This document shows, one piece after another, positions 9,685 to 17,792 of a stretch of 64,000 nucleotides of DNA. The position numbers were made by a program, and so were the translations under genes. The stretch is taken from NCBI GenBank assembly GCA_903828695.1, contig CAIKNE010000126.1:1-64000 (forward strand), given 5' to 3'. The notes under the pieces are model-generated. The model was not told where the DNA came from. It searched no databases and saw only the letters and a list, made by a program, of their open reading frames with translations. Source of the DNA: an uncultured Burkholderiales bacterium (GTDB lineage Bacteria > Pseudomonadota > Gammaproteobacteria > Burkholderiales > Burkholderiaceae_C). The stretch's first letter is position 1, and every line of letters begins with the position of its first letter.

Positions 9685-10671
9685 TTACAGTAAGTGAGCG
9701 ACACCTGCTTGCTCGTCTTGAAGTTCTTTTAAGGTTTTGTTGATGCAAGTCTGACTAAATTCGTCGATCGCCAAACCTTCAATGACTTTATAAACACCAG
9801 CTTCACAGGTGACTGGGAACCCAAACATGGTGTCCTTAGGAATGCCGTACCAACCATCGGACGGGATACCCATGGTTACCCACTTACCGTTAGTGCCCAA
9901 TGCCCAGTCACGCATGTGATCGATTGCTGCATTAGCAGCTGATGCAGCTGAGGACAGTCCACGAGCTTCAATGATCGCTGCTCCTCTTTTACCCACAGTT
10001 GGCAGGAATGTGTTGGCGTTCCAGTCTTGATCATTGATCATGTCTTTGACTGATTTCCCGCCGATAGTAGCAAATCTGTAATCAGCGTACATGGTTGGGG
10101 AATGATTGCCCCAAACGCATAATTTTTCAATGTCAGCGACGGCTTTGCCTGTTTTTGCAGCAATTTGGCTGGCTGCACGGTTGTGGTCTAAACGCAGCAT
10201 TGCTGTGAAATTTTTGCGGTTCAAATCAGGGGCGCTCTTCATAGCAATGTATGAATTTGTATTTGCAGGATTACCAACGACCAAAACCTTTACATCACGG
10301 CTAGCGGATGCATTCAAGGCTTTGCCTTGCGCGGTAAATATTTGTGCATTAGCGGCCAACAAGTCTGCACGCTCCATGCCTGGACCTCTAGGTCTTGCCC
10401 CCACTAATAACGCGTAATCTGTATCTTTAAATCCATGAACTGGATCTGAATGCGCTTCCATACCTGCCAGAAGAGGAAAAGCACAATCTTCAAGTTCCAT
10501 CATCACGCCCTTGAGGGCTTTTTGAGCTTTTTCGTCAGGAATCTCTAACATTTGAAGAATCACAGGCTGATCTTTTCCAAGCATTTCGCCAGAAGCAATA
10601 CGGAACAACAATGCGTAACCAATTTGACCAGCAGCCCCAGTAATCGCGACGCGAACAGGTTTTTTACTCAT
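9685..10671 (-). CDS. mdh: Malate dehydrogenase (NAD)
   Basis: Oxidises malate to oxaloacetate in the TCA cycle. The chosen ATG at 10671 gives 328 residues ([19 protein letters not shown]) and has GGAG six bases upstream; an upstream ATG four codons earlier lacks this. Seen: Rossmann motif [10 protein letters not shown], mobile substrate loop [16 protein letters not shown] with the substrate-binding Arg pair, [11 protein letters not shown], the Asp/His catalytic pair ([11 protein letters not shown] and [12 protein letters not shown]). Length and motifs fit the long cytosolic-type MDH typical of Burkholderiales rather than the shorter E. coli type. It heads the minus-strand transcript mdh / CitE-like / exported protein, divergent from the GntR regulator across a short shared control region. 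Confidence 0.96.
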   Translation of the reverse strand: MSKKPVRVAITGAAGQIGYALLFRIASGEMLGKDQPVILQMLEIPDEKAQKALKGVMMELEDCAFPLLAGMEAHSDPVHGFKDTDYALLVGARPRGPGMERADLLAANAQIFTAQGKALNASASRDVKVLVVGNPANTNSYIAMKSAPDLNRKNFTAMLRLDHNRAASQIAAKTGKAVADIEKLCVWGNHSPTMYADYRFATIGGKSVKDMINDQDWNANTFLPTVGKRGAAIIEARGLSSAASAANAAIDHMRDWALGTNGKWVTMGIPSDGWYGIPKDTMFGFPVTCEAGVYKVIEGLAIDEFSQTCINKTLKELQDEQAGVAHLL

Positions 10672-10751
10672 GCGAAACTCCAAAAAATAAAAAAATGAAA
10701 TTAAAAAGCAATTTAAGCAGTTTACTCTGGAAAACCCTTAAAATTCACTTC

Positions 10752-10777
10752 ATCTTATGTCTTATAGAAGATATGAT
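10752..10777. promoter_or_regulatory. Imperfect 26-bp palindrome in mdh-gntR control region
   Basis: Between the divergent mdh and GntR-family genes lies a 26-base segment, centred at 10764/10765, in which 18 of 26 positions obey two-fold symmetry. Its core is TCTTATAGAAGA and its ends are ATC and GAT. Size and symmetry fit a GntR-type dimer site, and the location would let the regulator control itself and mdh. It overlaps the first possible GntR start (ATG at 10757), which favours a later start for that gene. Function is inferred. Confidence 0.4.
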
Positions 10778-10831
10778 ATCCCCAAGTATGTCTTTTACTC
10801 AACCCTAAACCAAGCACCCAATTGTTCCTTT

Positions 10832-11680
10832 ATGTCTGCGCAAATTAAAACCAGGACACAAGCAATTAATACAAAGGTTATATCTGCAGATGTAAAATTA
10901 AATATTAAGAACTCTATTTTAAATAAAATCGAGACTATCAAAAGCTCTGCAAATCTCCCTGCGTTTAGCCCTCTATACCAGCAGATTAAAGAATTGTTGC
11001 TACAGAGCCTGCAAGAAGGTGAGTGGCAACCTGGGGAGGTTATTCCCAGTGAAATGGATTTGGCAGAGCGTTTTCAAGTCAGCCAAGGGACGGTCCGCAA
11101 GGCAATCGACGAATTAGCCGGGGAGAACATCCTAATTAGGCGCCAAGGGGTCGGAACATTTGTGGCAACTCACCTTGAAGAACGCGTCCAGTACAGATTT
11201 CTAAAACTGATGCCCGACTCGGAGGACCCTTTAAATAAAGCCTCCGCCGATAGAAGAATCATTGCCTGTAAGCAAACCTTCGCCAGCGCAGAGGTGGCAA
11301 AAGCTCTGGGCATTACAAAAAATGATGCTGTATTGTCCTTAAGAAGAGTTTTGGCTTTTTCGGGCATTGCAACCATTTTGGAAGACATTTGGCTGCCTGG
11401 GCATTCCTTTGCGGGTCTCACCGCAGAACGCTTAAGGGACTATCATGGCCCTATGTATGCCTTCTTTGAGAGTGCTTTTGGTGTAAAGATGGTAAATGCG
11501 CAAGAGCGTATCAAAGCCCTTTTACCAGACCCCATCCAAGCCAATCTTCTTGAAATTTCGACCCAAACTCCCGTTTTAAGTGTTGAGCGCACGGCCTTCA
11601 CATATAACAACACCCCCATGGAATTTAGGCAAGGTCTTTACCTCACCTTGGATTGCCACTACAGAAACGAACTAAACTAA
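10832..11680 (+). CDS. GntR/HutC-family transcriptional regulator
   Basis: A repressor-type regulator with an N-terminal winged helix (SPLYQQIKELLLQSLQEG, recognition region LAERFQVSQGTVRKAIDELA, wing RRQGVGTFVA) and a C-terminal UTRA ligand-binding domain that ends in VERTAFTYNNTPMEFRQGLY. From the ATG at 10832 it has 282 residues; an upstream ATG at 10757 would add 25 that look unconserved and would place coding sequence on a palindrome, so I prefer the later start, though neither has a clear Shine-Dalgarno. It lies between mdh (divergent) and sdhCDAB (same strand), the usual place in Burkholderiales for a regulator thought to act on TCA-cycle genes. Two palindromes flank the gene and are candidate operators. 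The ligand is unknown. Confidence 0.85.
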   Translation: MSAQIKTRTQAINTKVISADVKLNIKNSILNKIETIKSSANLPAFSPLYQQIKELLLQSLQEGEWQPGEVIPSEMDLAERFQVSQGTVRKAIDELAGENILIRRQGVGTFVATHLEERVQYRFLKLMPDSEDPLNKASADRRIIACKQTFASAEVAKALGITKNDAVLSLRRVLAFSGIATILEDIWLPGHSFAGLTAERLRDYHGPMYAFFESAFGVKMVNAQERIKALLPDPIQANLLEISTQTPVLSVERTAFTYNNTPMEFRQGLYLTLDCHYRNELN

Positions 11681-11710
11681 TTAGGTTTAATTCAAAAATA
11701 CCGAACATTC

Positions 11711-11729
11711 TTTATTGCATTGCAATAAA
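11711..11729. promoter_or_regulatory. Perfect 19-bp palindrome upstream of sdhC (probable operator)
   Basis: TTTATTGCATTGCAATAAA is a perfect inverted repeat (9-bp arms, one central base) about 75 bases before the sdhC start and 30 bases after the GntR-family stop. It overlaps TAAAAT at 11726-11731, which could be a -10 hexamer, though no good -35 is seen. A repressor binding here would block the sdh-gltA promoter. Binding protein unknown; the adjacent GntR regulator is the obvious candidate, although this sequence differs from the palindrome before its own gene. Confidence 0.55.
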
Positions 11730-11804
11730 ATCATCTCGTTTAGACTTAATGCCTTCAGATCAATCCAAAATCCAAAAAGCGCAACAAACCAGAAAGAGTC
11801 ACTC

Positions 11805-12236
11805 ATGAGCGAATTACACCCCCATAAAAAAGAATTTCGCAATATCAATGCTTTTGTTGATTTGCCCAACTATAGACTTCCCCCAGCTGGGTGGGTCTCT
11901 ATTTTGCACAGAGTAAGCGGAGCTTTCATGTTCCTATTACTACCCCTTATCATTTGGATGTTTGATACCTCAGTTTCCTCTGAAATTTCCTTCCTAAAGT
12001 TCAAGTCAGCATTTACAAGCGGACTTTGGATTTTTCCAGGCTTTTTGATTCAGCTCCTATCTCTGGGTTTGATTTGGGCCTTTTTGCATCACCTGATTGC
12101 AGGACTGCGCCACTTGTACATGGATGCAACCCACTCCGTGACAAAGGAATTTGGCAGATCTTCTGCGATTTTTGTTTTAACCCTCAGCATCGGGCTAACG
12201 CTTGTGCTTGGGGCTAAGTTATTTGGTCTTTACTAA
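11805..12236 (+). CDS. sdhC: Succinate dehydrogenase cytochrome b556 subunit
   Basis: Membrane anchor of complex II, which binds heme b with SdhD and passes electrons to quinone. The ATG at 11805 gives 143 residues (MSELHPHKKEFRNINAFVDL); the frame is open further upstream, but those codons cross the operator region and are not family-like. Three membrane helices are seen (near SILHRVSGAFMFLLLPLIIW, WIFPGFLIQLLSLGLIWAFL and SSAIFVLTLSIGLTLVLGA). The family signature YRLPPAGWVSILHRVSG near the start and the HHLIAGLRHLYMD segment with the heme-ligand His are present. It is the first gene of sdhCDAB-sdhE-gltA, 14 bases before sdhD. Confidence 0.93.
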   Translation: MSELHPHKKEFRNINAFVDLPNYRLPPAGWVSILHRVSGAFMFLLLPLIIWMFDTSVSSEISFLKFKSAFTSGLWIFPGFLIQLLSLGLIWAFLHHLIAGLRHLYMDATHSVTKEFGRSSAIFVLTLSIGLTLVLGAKLFGLY

Positions 12237-12250
12237 TAGGAGTACTACAA

Positions 12251-12616
12251 ATGTCCGTCAATTTTGGTTCTAAACGGATTGTGGTTGGAGCTCATTACGG
12301 TTTACGCGATTGGCTGGCCCAGCGCGTTACTGCAGCTTTAATTGCTCTTCTAACAGCTTTAATTTTGGTTCAAGTTATTTTCACTAGCGGTGAAATAGGC
12401 TACGACAAATGGGCTTCTATTTTTAGTGCTCAGTGGATGAAGTCCTTAACGTTTGCAACGATATTGGCCTTGATCTATCACGTATGGGTCGGAATGAGAG
12501 ATATTTGGATGGACTATATCAAGCCAACCGGACTTAGACTTGTTCTGCAAATTTTTACTATTGTGTGGTTGCTCGCCTGCGCTGGCTGGGCTATCCAAGT
12601 TCTTTGGAGACTTTGA
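12251..12616 (+). CDS. sdhD: Succinate dehydrogenase hydrophobic anchor subunit
   Basis: Second membrane anchor of complex II. The 121-residue product has the three expected helices (around VTAALIALLTALILVQVIF, SLTFATILALIYHVWVGM and LVLQIFTIVWLLACAGWAI) and the conserved YHVWVGMRDIWMDY segment, whose His is the heme ligand position and whose Asp-Tyr lies near the quinone site. AGGAG lies just before the ATG. sdhA begins two bases after its stop, with the sdhA ribosome site inside the sdhD end. Confidence 0.92.
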   Translation: MSVNFGSKRIVVGAHYGLRDWLAQRVTAALIALLTALILVQVIFTSGEIGYDKWASIFSAQWMKSLTFATILALIYHVWVGMRDIWMDYIKPTGLRLVLQIFTIVWLLACAGWAIQVLWRL

Positions 12617-12618
12617 AA

Positions 12619-14424
12619 ATGACGAAATCCTCAACGATACCCCGCCGCCGCTTTGACGTCGTGATTGTGGGTGCGGGTGGCTCTGGAATGAGAGCATCAC
12701 TACAACTCTCACGCGCCGGCCTTAACGTCGCTGTCCTATCTAAAGTATTTCCAACACGCTCCCACACCGTAGCGGCTCAGGGCGGCATTGGCGCGTCTTT
12801 GGGAAATATGTCAGAAGACAATTGGCATTACCATTTTTATGACACCATCAAAGGCTCAGATTGGTTGGGAGACCAAGACGCGATTGAATTTATGTGTCGC
12901 GAAGCGCCAAAGGTGGTCTACGAGTTAGAGCACATGGGTATGCCTTTTGACAGAAACCCTGATGGCACTATATACCAAAGACCTTTTGGTGGACACACAG
13001 CCAACTACGGTGAGAAAGCGGTTCAAAGAGCCTGTGCAGCTGCGGACCGAACTGGTCACGCAATGCTTCATACGCTTTATCAACAAAACGTCGAATCTAA
13101 AACCAACTTCTTTGTCGAGTGGATGGCCCTTGATCTGATCCGTGATGCCGAGGGCGATGTGGTCGGAGTCACGGCCCTTGAGATGGAGACCGGAGAGGTA
13201 TTTATTCTTGAGGCCAAAACGGTCCTATTGGCGACCGGCGGGGCTGGACGCATCTTTGCTGCGTCAACGAATGCATTCATCAATACAGGCGACGGAATGG
13301 GAATGGCTGCACGAGCAGGCATACCACTGGAGGACATGGAGTTTTGGCAATTCCACCCAACTGGCGTGCACGGCGCAGGTGTACTGCTCACAGAAGGTTG
13401 CCGCGGAGAAGGCGCCATTTTACTTAACAGCAACGGTGAACGTTTCATGGAGCGCTACGCTCCTACGCTCAAAGACTTGGCACCACGTGATTTCGTTTCT
13501 CGCTCCATGGATCAAGAAATTAAAGAAGGCCGGGGTTGTGGCCCTAACAAAGACCACGTGCTCTTAAAGCTTGATCACCTGGGTGCTGAAACTATTCACA
13601 AACGCTTACCCTCTGTCTATGAAATCGGCGTTAATTTTGCCAACGTCGATATCACTAAAGAGCCTATCCCAGTTGTTCCAACCATCCATTACCAAATGGG
13701 CGGTATTCCTACAAATGTGCATGGACAAGTCGTTATACCCAAAGGCGGTGAGTTCAATGCTGTGGTCGGTGGCTTATACGCAGTTGGTGAATGCTCTTGT
13801 GTGAGCGTACACGGAGCAAACAGACTCGGCACCAACTCCTTGTTGGATTTATTGGTGTTTGGCCGTGCAGCAGGTAATCACATCGTAGAAACTGCACTAA
13901 AAACCAAATCACACAAACCGCTTCCAGCTGATGCAGCAGATAAGACCCTAGCTCGCTTAGCTAGACTTGATAGCGCAAAAGACGGTGAGTACTCACAAGA
14001 TGTGGCCAATGATCTGCGCGCAGCTATGCAATTGCACGCTGGCGTCTTCAGAACACAAGCCAGCATGGATGAAGGCGTTCGTAAGATTGCCGAATTGCGT
14101 GGGCGTGTAGCTCGCATTGGGCTAAAAGATACCTCCAAGGTATTTAACACAGCCCGAATCGAAGCACTTGAAGTTGATAACTTGATTGAGTGCGCTCAAG
14201 CCACCATGGAGTCAGCTGCAGCTCGTAAAGAGTGCAGAGGGGCTCATACAGTTGAGGACTATGAGCGCCCAGCGGATGACCCACAACACCCACTCGGACG
14301 CGATGATGAGAACTGGATGAAGCACACACTTTGGCATTCCAATGACAATAGCCTGAGCTACAAACCCGTTCAACTCAAGCCACTTACCGTAGACAGCGTT
14401 CCTCCAAAGGTCCGTACGTTCTAA
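12619..14424 (+). CDS. sdhA: Succinate dehydrogenase flavoprotein subunit
   Basis: Oxidises succinate to fumarate. The ATG at 12619 (601 residues, MTKSSTIPRRRFDVV) is preferred over an in-frame start inside sdhD, because TGGAGA lies upstream and length matches the family. Seen: FAD-binding VVIVGAGGSGMRA, His 49 in RSHTVAAQGG (site of covalent FAD attachment), substrate loop with HPTG in EFWQFHPTGVHGAGVL, RGEGAILLNSNGERFM, catalytic Arg region VSRSMDQEI, the HYQMGGIPTN motif and HGANRLGTNSLLDLLVFGR, followed by the C-terminal helical domain. The covalent flavin needs SdhE, encoded two genes on. Confidence 0.97.
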   Translation: MTKSSTIPRRRFDVVIVGAGGSGMRASLQLSRAGLNVAVLSKVFPTRSHTVAAQGGIGASLGNMSEDNWHYHFYDTIKGSDWLGDQDAIEFMCREAPKVVYELEHMGMPFDRNPDGTIYQRPFGGHTANYGEKAVQRACAAADRTGHAMLHTLYQQNVESKTNFFVEWMALDLIRDAEGDVVGVTALEMETGEVFILEAKTVLLATGGAGRIFAASTNAFINTGDGMGMAARAGIPLEDMEFWQFHPTGVHGAGVLLTEGCRGEGAILLNSNGERFMERYAPTLKDLAPRDFVSRSMDQEIKEGRGCGPNKDHVLLKLDHLGAETIHKRLPSVYEIGVNFANVDITKEPIPVVPTIHYQMGGIPTNVHGQVVIPKGGEFNAVVGGLYAVGECSCVSVHGANRLGTNSLLDLLVFGRAAGNHIVETALKTKSHKPLPADAADKTLARLARLDSAKDGEYSQDVANDLRAAMQLHAGVFRTQASMDEGVRKIAELRGRVARIGLKDTSKVFNTARIEALEVDNLIECAQATMESAAARKECRGAHTVEDYERPADDPQHPLGRDDENWMKHTLWHSNDNSLSYKPVQLKPLTVDSVPPKVRTF

Positions 14425-14480
14425 ATTCCTTATAAAAACCTATTTAGTCCAAATCACTCTGATTCGAACGGAGAACCCAT

Positions 14481-15185
14481 ATGCAAAAACGTACCTTCAA
14501 AATCTATCGCTACGATCCCGAGAAAGACGAGAAGCCTTACATGCAAACCATCGACATTGAGCTCGAAGGTAACGAGCGCATGCTCTTAGATGCTCTCATT
14601 AAACTCAAGGCCATTGATCCCTCGATTTCATACAGACGCTCTTGTAGGGAGGGAGTTTGCGGCTCAGACGCCATGAACATCAATGGTAAAAATGGATTGG
14701 CCTGTTTGACTAACCTGCTCACACTGCCACAAACGATTGTTTTAAAGCCATTACCTGGCCTGCCCGTTGTTCGCGATTTGATCGTGGACATGACTCAATT
14801 CTTTAAGCAGTACAACTCCATCAAGCCTTATTTGGTGAACGACACACTGCCACCAGAGAAAGAGCGCCTCCAATCTCCAGAGGAACGAGAGGAACTTAAT
14901 GGGCTTTATGAGTGTATTTTGTGCGCAAGCTGTTCGACCAGCTGCCCCTCCTTTTGGTGGAACCCCGATAAGTTCGTAGGACCTGCTGGATTGCTCCAAG
15001 CTTACCGCTTCATTGCCGACTCCAGAGACCAGGCAACGGCCGAGCGCCTGGATAACTTGGAAGATCCTTACCGTCTGTTCAGATGTCACACCATCATGAA
15101 CTGCGTTGACGTTTGCCCTAAGGGACTGAATCCAACAAAGGCTATCGGCAAAATTAAAGAATTAATGGTCAGCCGCGCTGTATAA
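14481..15185 (+). CDS. sdhB: Succinate dehydrogenase iron-sulfur subunit
   Basis: Carries the three Fe-S clusters that link FADH2 to the quinone site. The 234 residues show the plant-ferredoxin-like 2Fe-2S site with Cys 55, Cys 60, Asp 63 and Cys 75 (CREGVCGSD, then NGLAC), the same Asp substitution as in E. coli SdhB. Next come Cys 144/147/150/154 in CILCASCSTSCP and Cys 201/207/211 in CHTIMNCVDVCPKG, for the 4Fe-4S and 3Fe-4S clusters. It lies 56 bases after sdhA, with GGAGAA before the ATG. Confidence 0.97.
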   Translation: MQKRTFKIYRYDPEKDEKPYMQTIDIELEGNERMLLDALIKLKAIDPSISYRRSCREGVCGSDAMNINGKNGLACLTNLLTLPQTIVLKPLPGLPVVRDLIVDMTQFFKQYNSIKPYLVNDTLPPEKERLQSPEEREELNGLYECILCASCSTSCPSFWWNPDKFVGPAGLLQAYRFIADSRDQATAERLDNLEDPYRLFRCHTIMNCVDVCPKGLNPTKAIGKIKELMVSRAV

Positions 15186-15212
15186 AATCCTTCAGTTAAG
15201 CCAACCATATTT

Positions 15213-15578
15213 ATGCAAGAGAGTATGCTCGATCATCCTAGCGACCCGGCTTTGGTCGGGCTAGGGGCGAGCGAAGCTCTTGGAGAAGCGGGACTCAACA
15301 GACTTCGTTGGCGCTGCAGACGGGGATTACTTGAAAATGATTTGTTCATTCAGAAGTTTTTTCAACGTCACGGTGACACACTGACAGTGGGTCAAGCAAG
15401 GGCAATGTATGAACTGATGCGCTTGACTGACAATGACCTTCTAGACATTTTGCTTGGACGAACCCACACTAGTATTGATAATTTAATTAATAACCGTAAA
15501 GAGTTAGATAACGAGACAAGCGTAGAGAGAGCAGAAAAACCGGAAATTCAAGAGGTCATTGAACTATTAAAAGGTTGA
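15213..15578 (+). CDS. sdhE: FAD assembly factor SdhE
   Basis: A small protein that promotes covalent attachment of FAD to SdhA (YgfY/SdhE family). The 121 residues contain the five-helix domain with the diagnostic RRGLLENDLF motif (RGxxE) followed by FFQRHGDTL and YELMRLTDNDLLDILLGR. The first 25 residues and a charged C-terminal tail of about 30 residues exceed the usual 80-95-residue family core. An ATG four codons later is an alternative start. Its place between sdhB and gltA fits its role exactly. The product is often annotated in this order as succinate dehydrogenase assembly factor 2. Confidence 0.9.
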   Translation: MQESMLDHPSDPALVGLGASEALGEAGLNRLRWRCRRGLLENDLFIQKFFQRHGDTLTVGQARAMYELMRLTDNDLLDILLGRTHTSIDNLINNRKELDNETSVERAEKPEIQEVIELLKG

Positions 15579-15629
15579 ATGGGTTTCCCAGAATTAAGCA
15601 CCAACGAAACAAGAGTAATAGGAAAAATT

Positions 15630-16940
15630 ATGAAACTATCTGATAACAAGGCTACGATATCCTTTAGCAACGGCTCCCCCAGTTTTGAGATGCCCGTTTA
15701 CCAAGGCGCAATAGGTCCTGACGTGATTGATATCCGTAAACTCTACGGACAAACAGGTATGTTCACCTATGACCCTGGATTCCTCTCAACCGCTTCTTGT
15801 CAGTCCGCCATCACCTATATTGACGGCGACAAAGGTGAATTGCTTTACCGCGGCTACCCCATTGAGCAACTTGCAACGTCTTGTGATTTCCTTGATACCT
15901 GCCACCTCCTCATGTACGGTGACTTGCCCAGCGTACAAAAGAAGAAGGACTTTACACACCTCGTAACGCACCACACTATGGTGCATGACCAAATGCAGTA
16001 CTTTATGCGTGGCTTTAGAAGAGACGCTCATCCAATGGCTGTCCTGACTGGCCTGGTTGGTGGGCTTTCCGCTTTCTACCATGACAGCACTGACATCAAC
16101 AATCCTGAGCACCGAGATATTGCTGCGATTAGATTGATTGCAAAGATGCCGACTCTAGTGGCTATGGCTTACAAATACAGTATTGGCCAACCCTACATGT
16201 ATCCCCAAAACAATCTAAGTTATGCAGGAAACTTCCTACACATGATGTTTGGTACACCGTGCGAAGAATACAAAGTCAGCCCAATTCTTGAAAAAGCTTT
16301 AGACCGCATTTTCATCTTGCACGCTGATCACGAGCAAAACGCTTCCACTTCCACGGTCAGACTTTGCGGCTCATCGGGCACAAACCCTTTCGCAGCGATT
16401 GCTGCTGGCGTCGCTTGTCTTTGGGGGCCGGCACACGGCGGCGCGAATGAGGCGTGTCTGAACATGCTCGGCGAAATTCAAGCCAAAGGCGGCGTTGAGA
16501 AGGTTGGCGAATTTATTGCTCAAGTTAAGGACAAAAACTCCGGCGTCAAACTGATGGGCTTTGGTCACCGTGTTTATAAAAACTACGATCCACGCGCCAA
16601 ACTCATGCAAGAAACATGTAACGAAGTACTACAAGAGTTGGGACTTGAGAACGATCCTCTCTTCAAGTTGGCCAAAGCACTCGAGAAAATCGCTTTAGAA
16701 GACGATTACTTCGTCTCACGAAAACTCTATCCCAACGTTGATTTTTACTCCGGTATCGTTCAAAGAGCTATTGGTATTCCAGTTAAGCTCTTCACAGGCA
16801 TCTTCGCTATGGCCAGAACAGTCGGTTGGATCGCTCAACTCAACGAGATGATTGCAGACCCTGAGTACAAGATTGGCAGACCTCGCCAACTCTTTACTGG
16901 CTCTGTGCGCCGTGATGTTCCCCCTGTTAACAAACGTTAA
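15630..16940 (+). CDS. gltA: Citrate synthase
   Basis: Condenses oxaloacetate and acetyl-CoA to citrate, the entry step of the TCA cycle. The ATG at 15630 is preferred because AGGA lies six bases before it and it gives 436 residues ([12 protein letters not shown]), near the usual 430; an in-frame upstream start only overlaps spacer. Seen: the N-terminal beta domain of the hexameric gram-negative type, catalytic His regions [16 protein letters not shown] and [12 protein letters not shown], and [16 protein letters not shown], with the catalytic Asp in NVDFYSGIV. The C-terminal segment ends in GRPRQLFTG. It is the last gene of the sdh block and is followed by a terminator. Confidence 0.97.
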   Translation: MKLSDNKATISFSNGSPSFEMPVYQGAIGPDVIDIRKLYGQTGMFTYDPGFLSTASCQSAITYIDGDKGELLYRGYPIEQLATSCDFLDTCHLLMYGDLPSVQKKKDFTHLVTHHTMVHDQMQYFMRGFRRDAHPMAVLTGLVGGLSAFYHDSTDINNPEHRDIAAIRLIAKMPTLVAMAYKYSIGQPYMYPQNNLSYAGNFLHMMFGTPCEEYKVSPILEKALDRIFILHADHEQNASTSTVRLCGSSGTNPFAAIAAGVACLWGPAHGGANEACLNMLGEIQAKGGVEKVGEFIAQVKDKNSGVKLMGFGHRVYKNYDPRAKLMQETCNEVLQELGLENDPLFKLAKALEKIALEDDYFVSRKLYPNVDFYSGIVQRAIGIPVKLFTGIFAMARTVGWIAQLNEMIADPEYKIGRPRQLFTGSVRRDVPPVNKR

Positions 16941-16993
16941 TCTGAACACACTGCAATTCAGGGGCTAATCCCCCTTATAGATCTCTCAAAGAG

Positions 16994-17027
16994 AAGGGCT
17001 CGCAGCATGTCTGTGTAGCCCTTTTTT
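16994..17027 (+). terminator. Rho-independent terminator after gltA
   Basis: AAGGGCT at 16994-17000 pairs with AGCCCTT at 17017-17023 around a 16-base loop, followed by a run of T. It closes the sdhCDAB-sdhE-gltA transcript. Confidence 0.75.
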
Positions 17028-17111
17028 GTATGCGCCGTTGGCCCACAAGGGACGCTCTTTTAACGCGAAAATCAAAATGAGTTGACCCAAAACTCCACTA
17101 GACATAATTTC

Positions 17112-17516
17112 ATGAATTCCGACCCGAAATTGATCAAAGACTCCCAGGAGTTATCCCACTTAATCTGCAAAACTGAGGACAGTGGTTCCATCCCCTGCAC
17201 TTGTAGTTTGCTGCGCTGCGAAGGTTGGGATACGATGAGCGATAGCATGTGGCCCCAAGATCAGTTGATCCAATTGGGAACACTTAGGGATTCTTGCGTT
17301 GATGAACCCACCTTTGAGGAGTTCCAACCCACCTCGCTTCGCGCAGATGATCCAAAGGCATTGATATCCATTGAGCACTTCCCCTACAACAGATGCGATG
17401 TTTTTGCCTGCACAAAATGCAACCAAGCTGTGATGCGCTACACCGAATACGGGGGCTACTACATTGATCACCGAGCAAGACGGGTCCGTGCAGAACAGAT
17501 CATCAAGGGTGAGTAA
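17112..17516 (+). CDS. Conserved hypothetical protein with a C-terminal CxxC
   Basis: I do not recognise a named function. From the ATG at 17112 the product has 134 residues; a TTG at 17082 would add ten, and no convincing Shine-Dalgarno decides. The N-terminal third holds CTCSLLRCEGW. The C-terminal part (PYNRCDVFACTKCNQAVMRY, then TEYGGYYIDHRARRV) looks like a conserved metal-binding or disulfide-forming module. It has no signal peptide and so is probably cytoplasmic. It is separated from gltA by a terminator and lies before leuC with 276 bases between. I recall a protein of this type between gltA and leuC in other Burkholderiales, which supports it being a real gene. Confidence 0.65.
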   Translation: MNSDPKLIKDSQELSHLICKTEDSGSIPCTCSLLRCEGWDTMSDSMWPQDQLIQLGTLRDSCVDEPTFEEFQPTSLRADDPKALISIEHFPYNRCDVFACTKCNQAVMRYTEYGGYYIDHRARRVRAEQIIKGE

Positions 17517-17720
17517 ACACTTTTTTGACCAATCTGAAAATTAAGCTGATACCGAGCCAATGCTAATTGAATACCGGGCTTTAGGTCCGTCTCGCACACC
17601 CACTCCAAGCAAATCCTTGGGCTACCCATCGAAGTTAAATTGGCGGCTACAAATACACCCCGTATTTTTAAAGGGACTTGCGCGCGCATATCGTTCAGTC
17701 ATTGCTAAAATAGACCCCTT

Positions 17721-17754
17721 TTCTCAAAATATTTGAGAAACGGAATTTATTCCG
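17721..17754 (+). promoter_or_regulatory. Two adjacent inverted repeats in the leuC leader
   Basis: TTCTCAAA at 17721-17728 and TTTGAGAA at 17732-17739 form a perfect 8-bp inverted repeat with three central bases. CGGAA (17741-17745) and TTCCG (17750-17754) follow at once. Both lie 40-70 bases before the leuC start, downstream of a possible TAAAAT -10 at 17706-17711. They could be a regulator site or leader hairpins for the leucine operon; no Leu-rich leader peptide is seen. The rest of the 17517-17792 gap shows nothing else I can support. Confidence 0.4.
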
Positions 17755-17792
17755 CTCCTTTGGTTTTCCGCCTTCTTAGGAATCTTATACAT

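Noticed and set aside
11715..11804. Upstream in-frame extension of sdhC by 30 codons
   Set aside because: It would cover the palindromic operator and promoter area and is not family-like; ATG at 11805 matches the normal N-terminus.
12565..12618. sdhA start inside sdhD
   Set aside because: The ATG at 12619 has its own ribosome site and gives the usual length and N-terminus.
13080..13567. Long overlapping frames inside sdhA on both strands
   Set aside because: They are alternative-frame shadows of a well-conserved gene with no start signals of their own.
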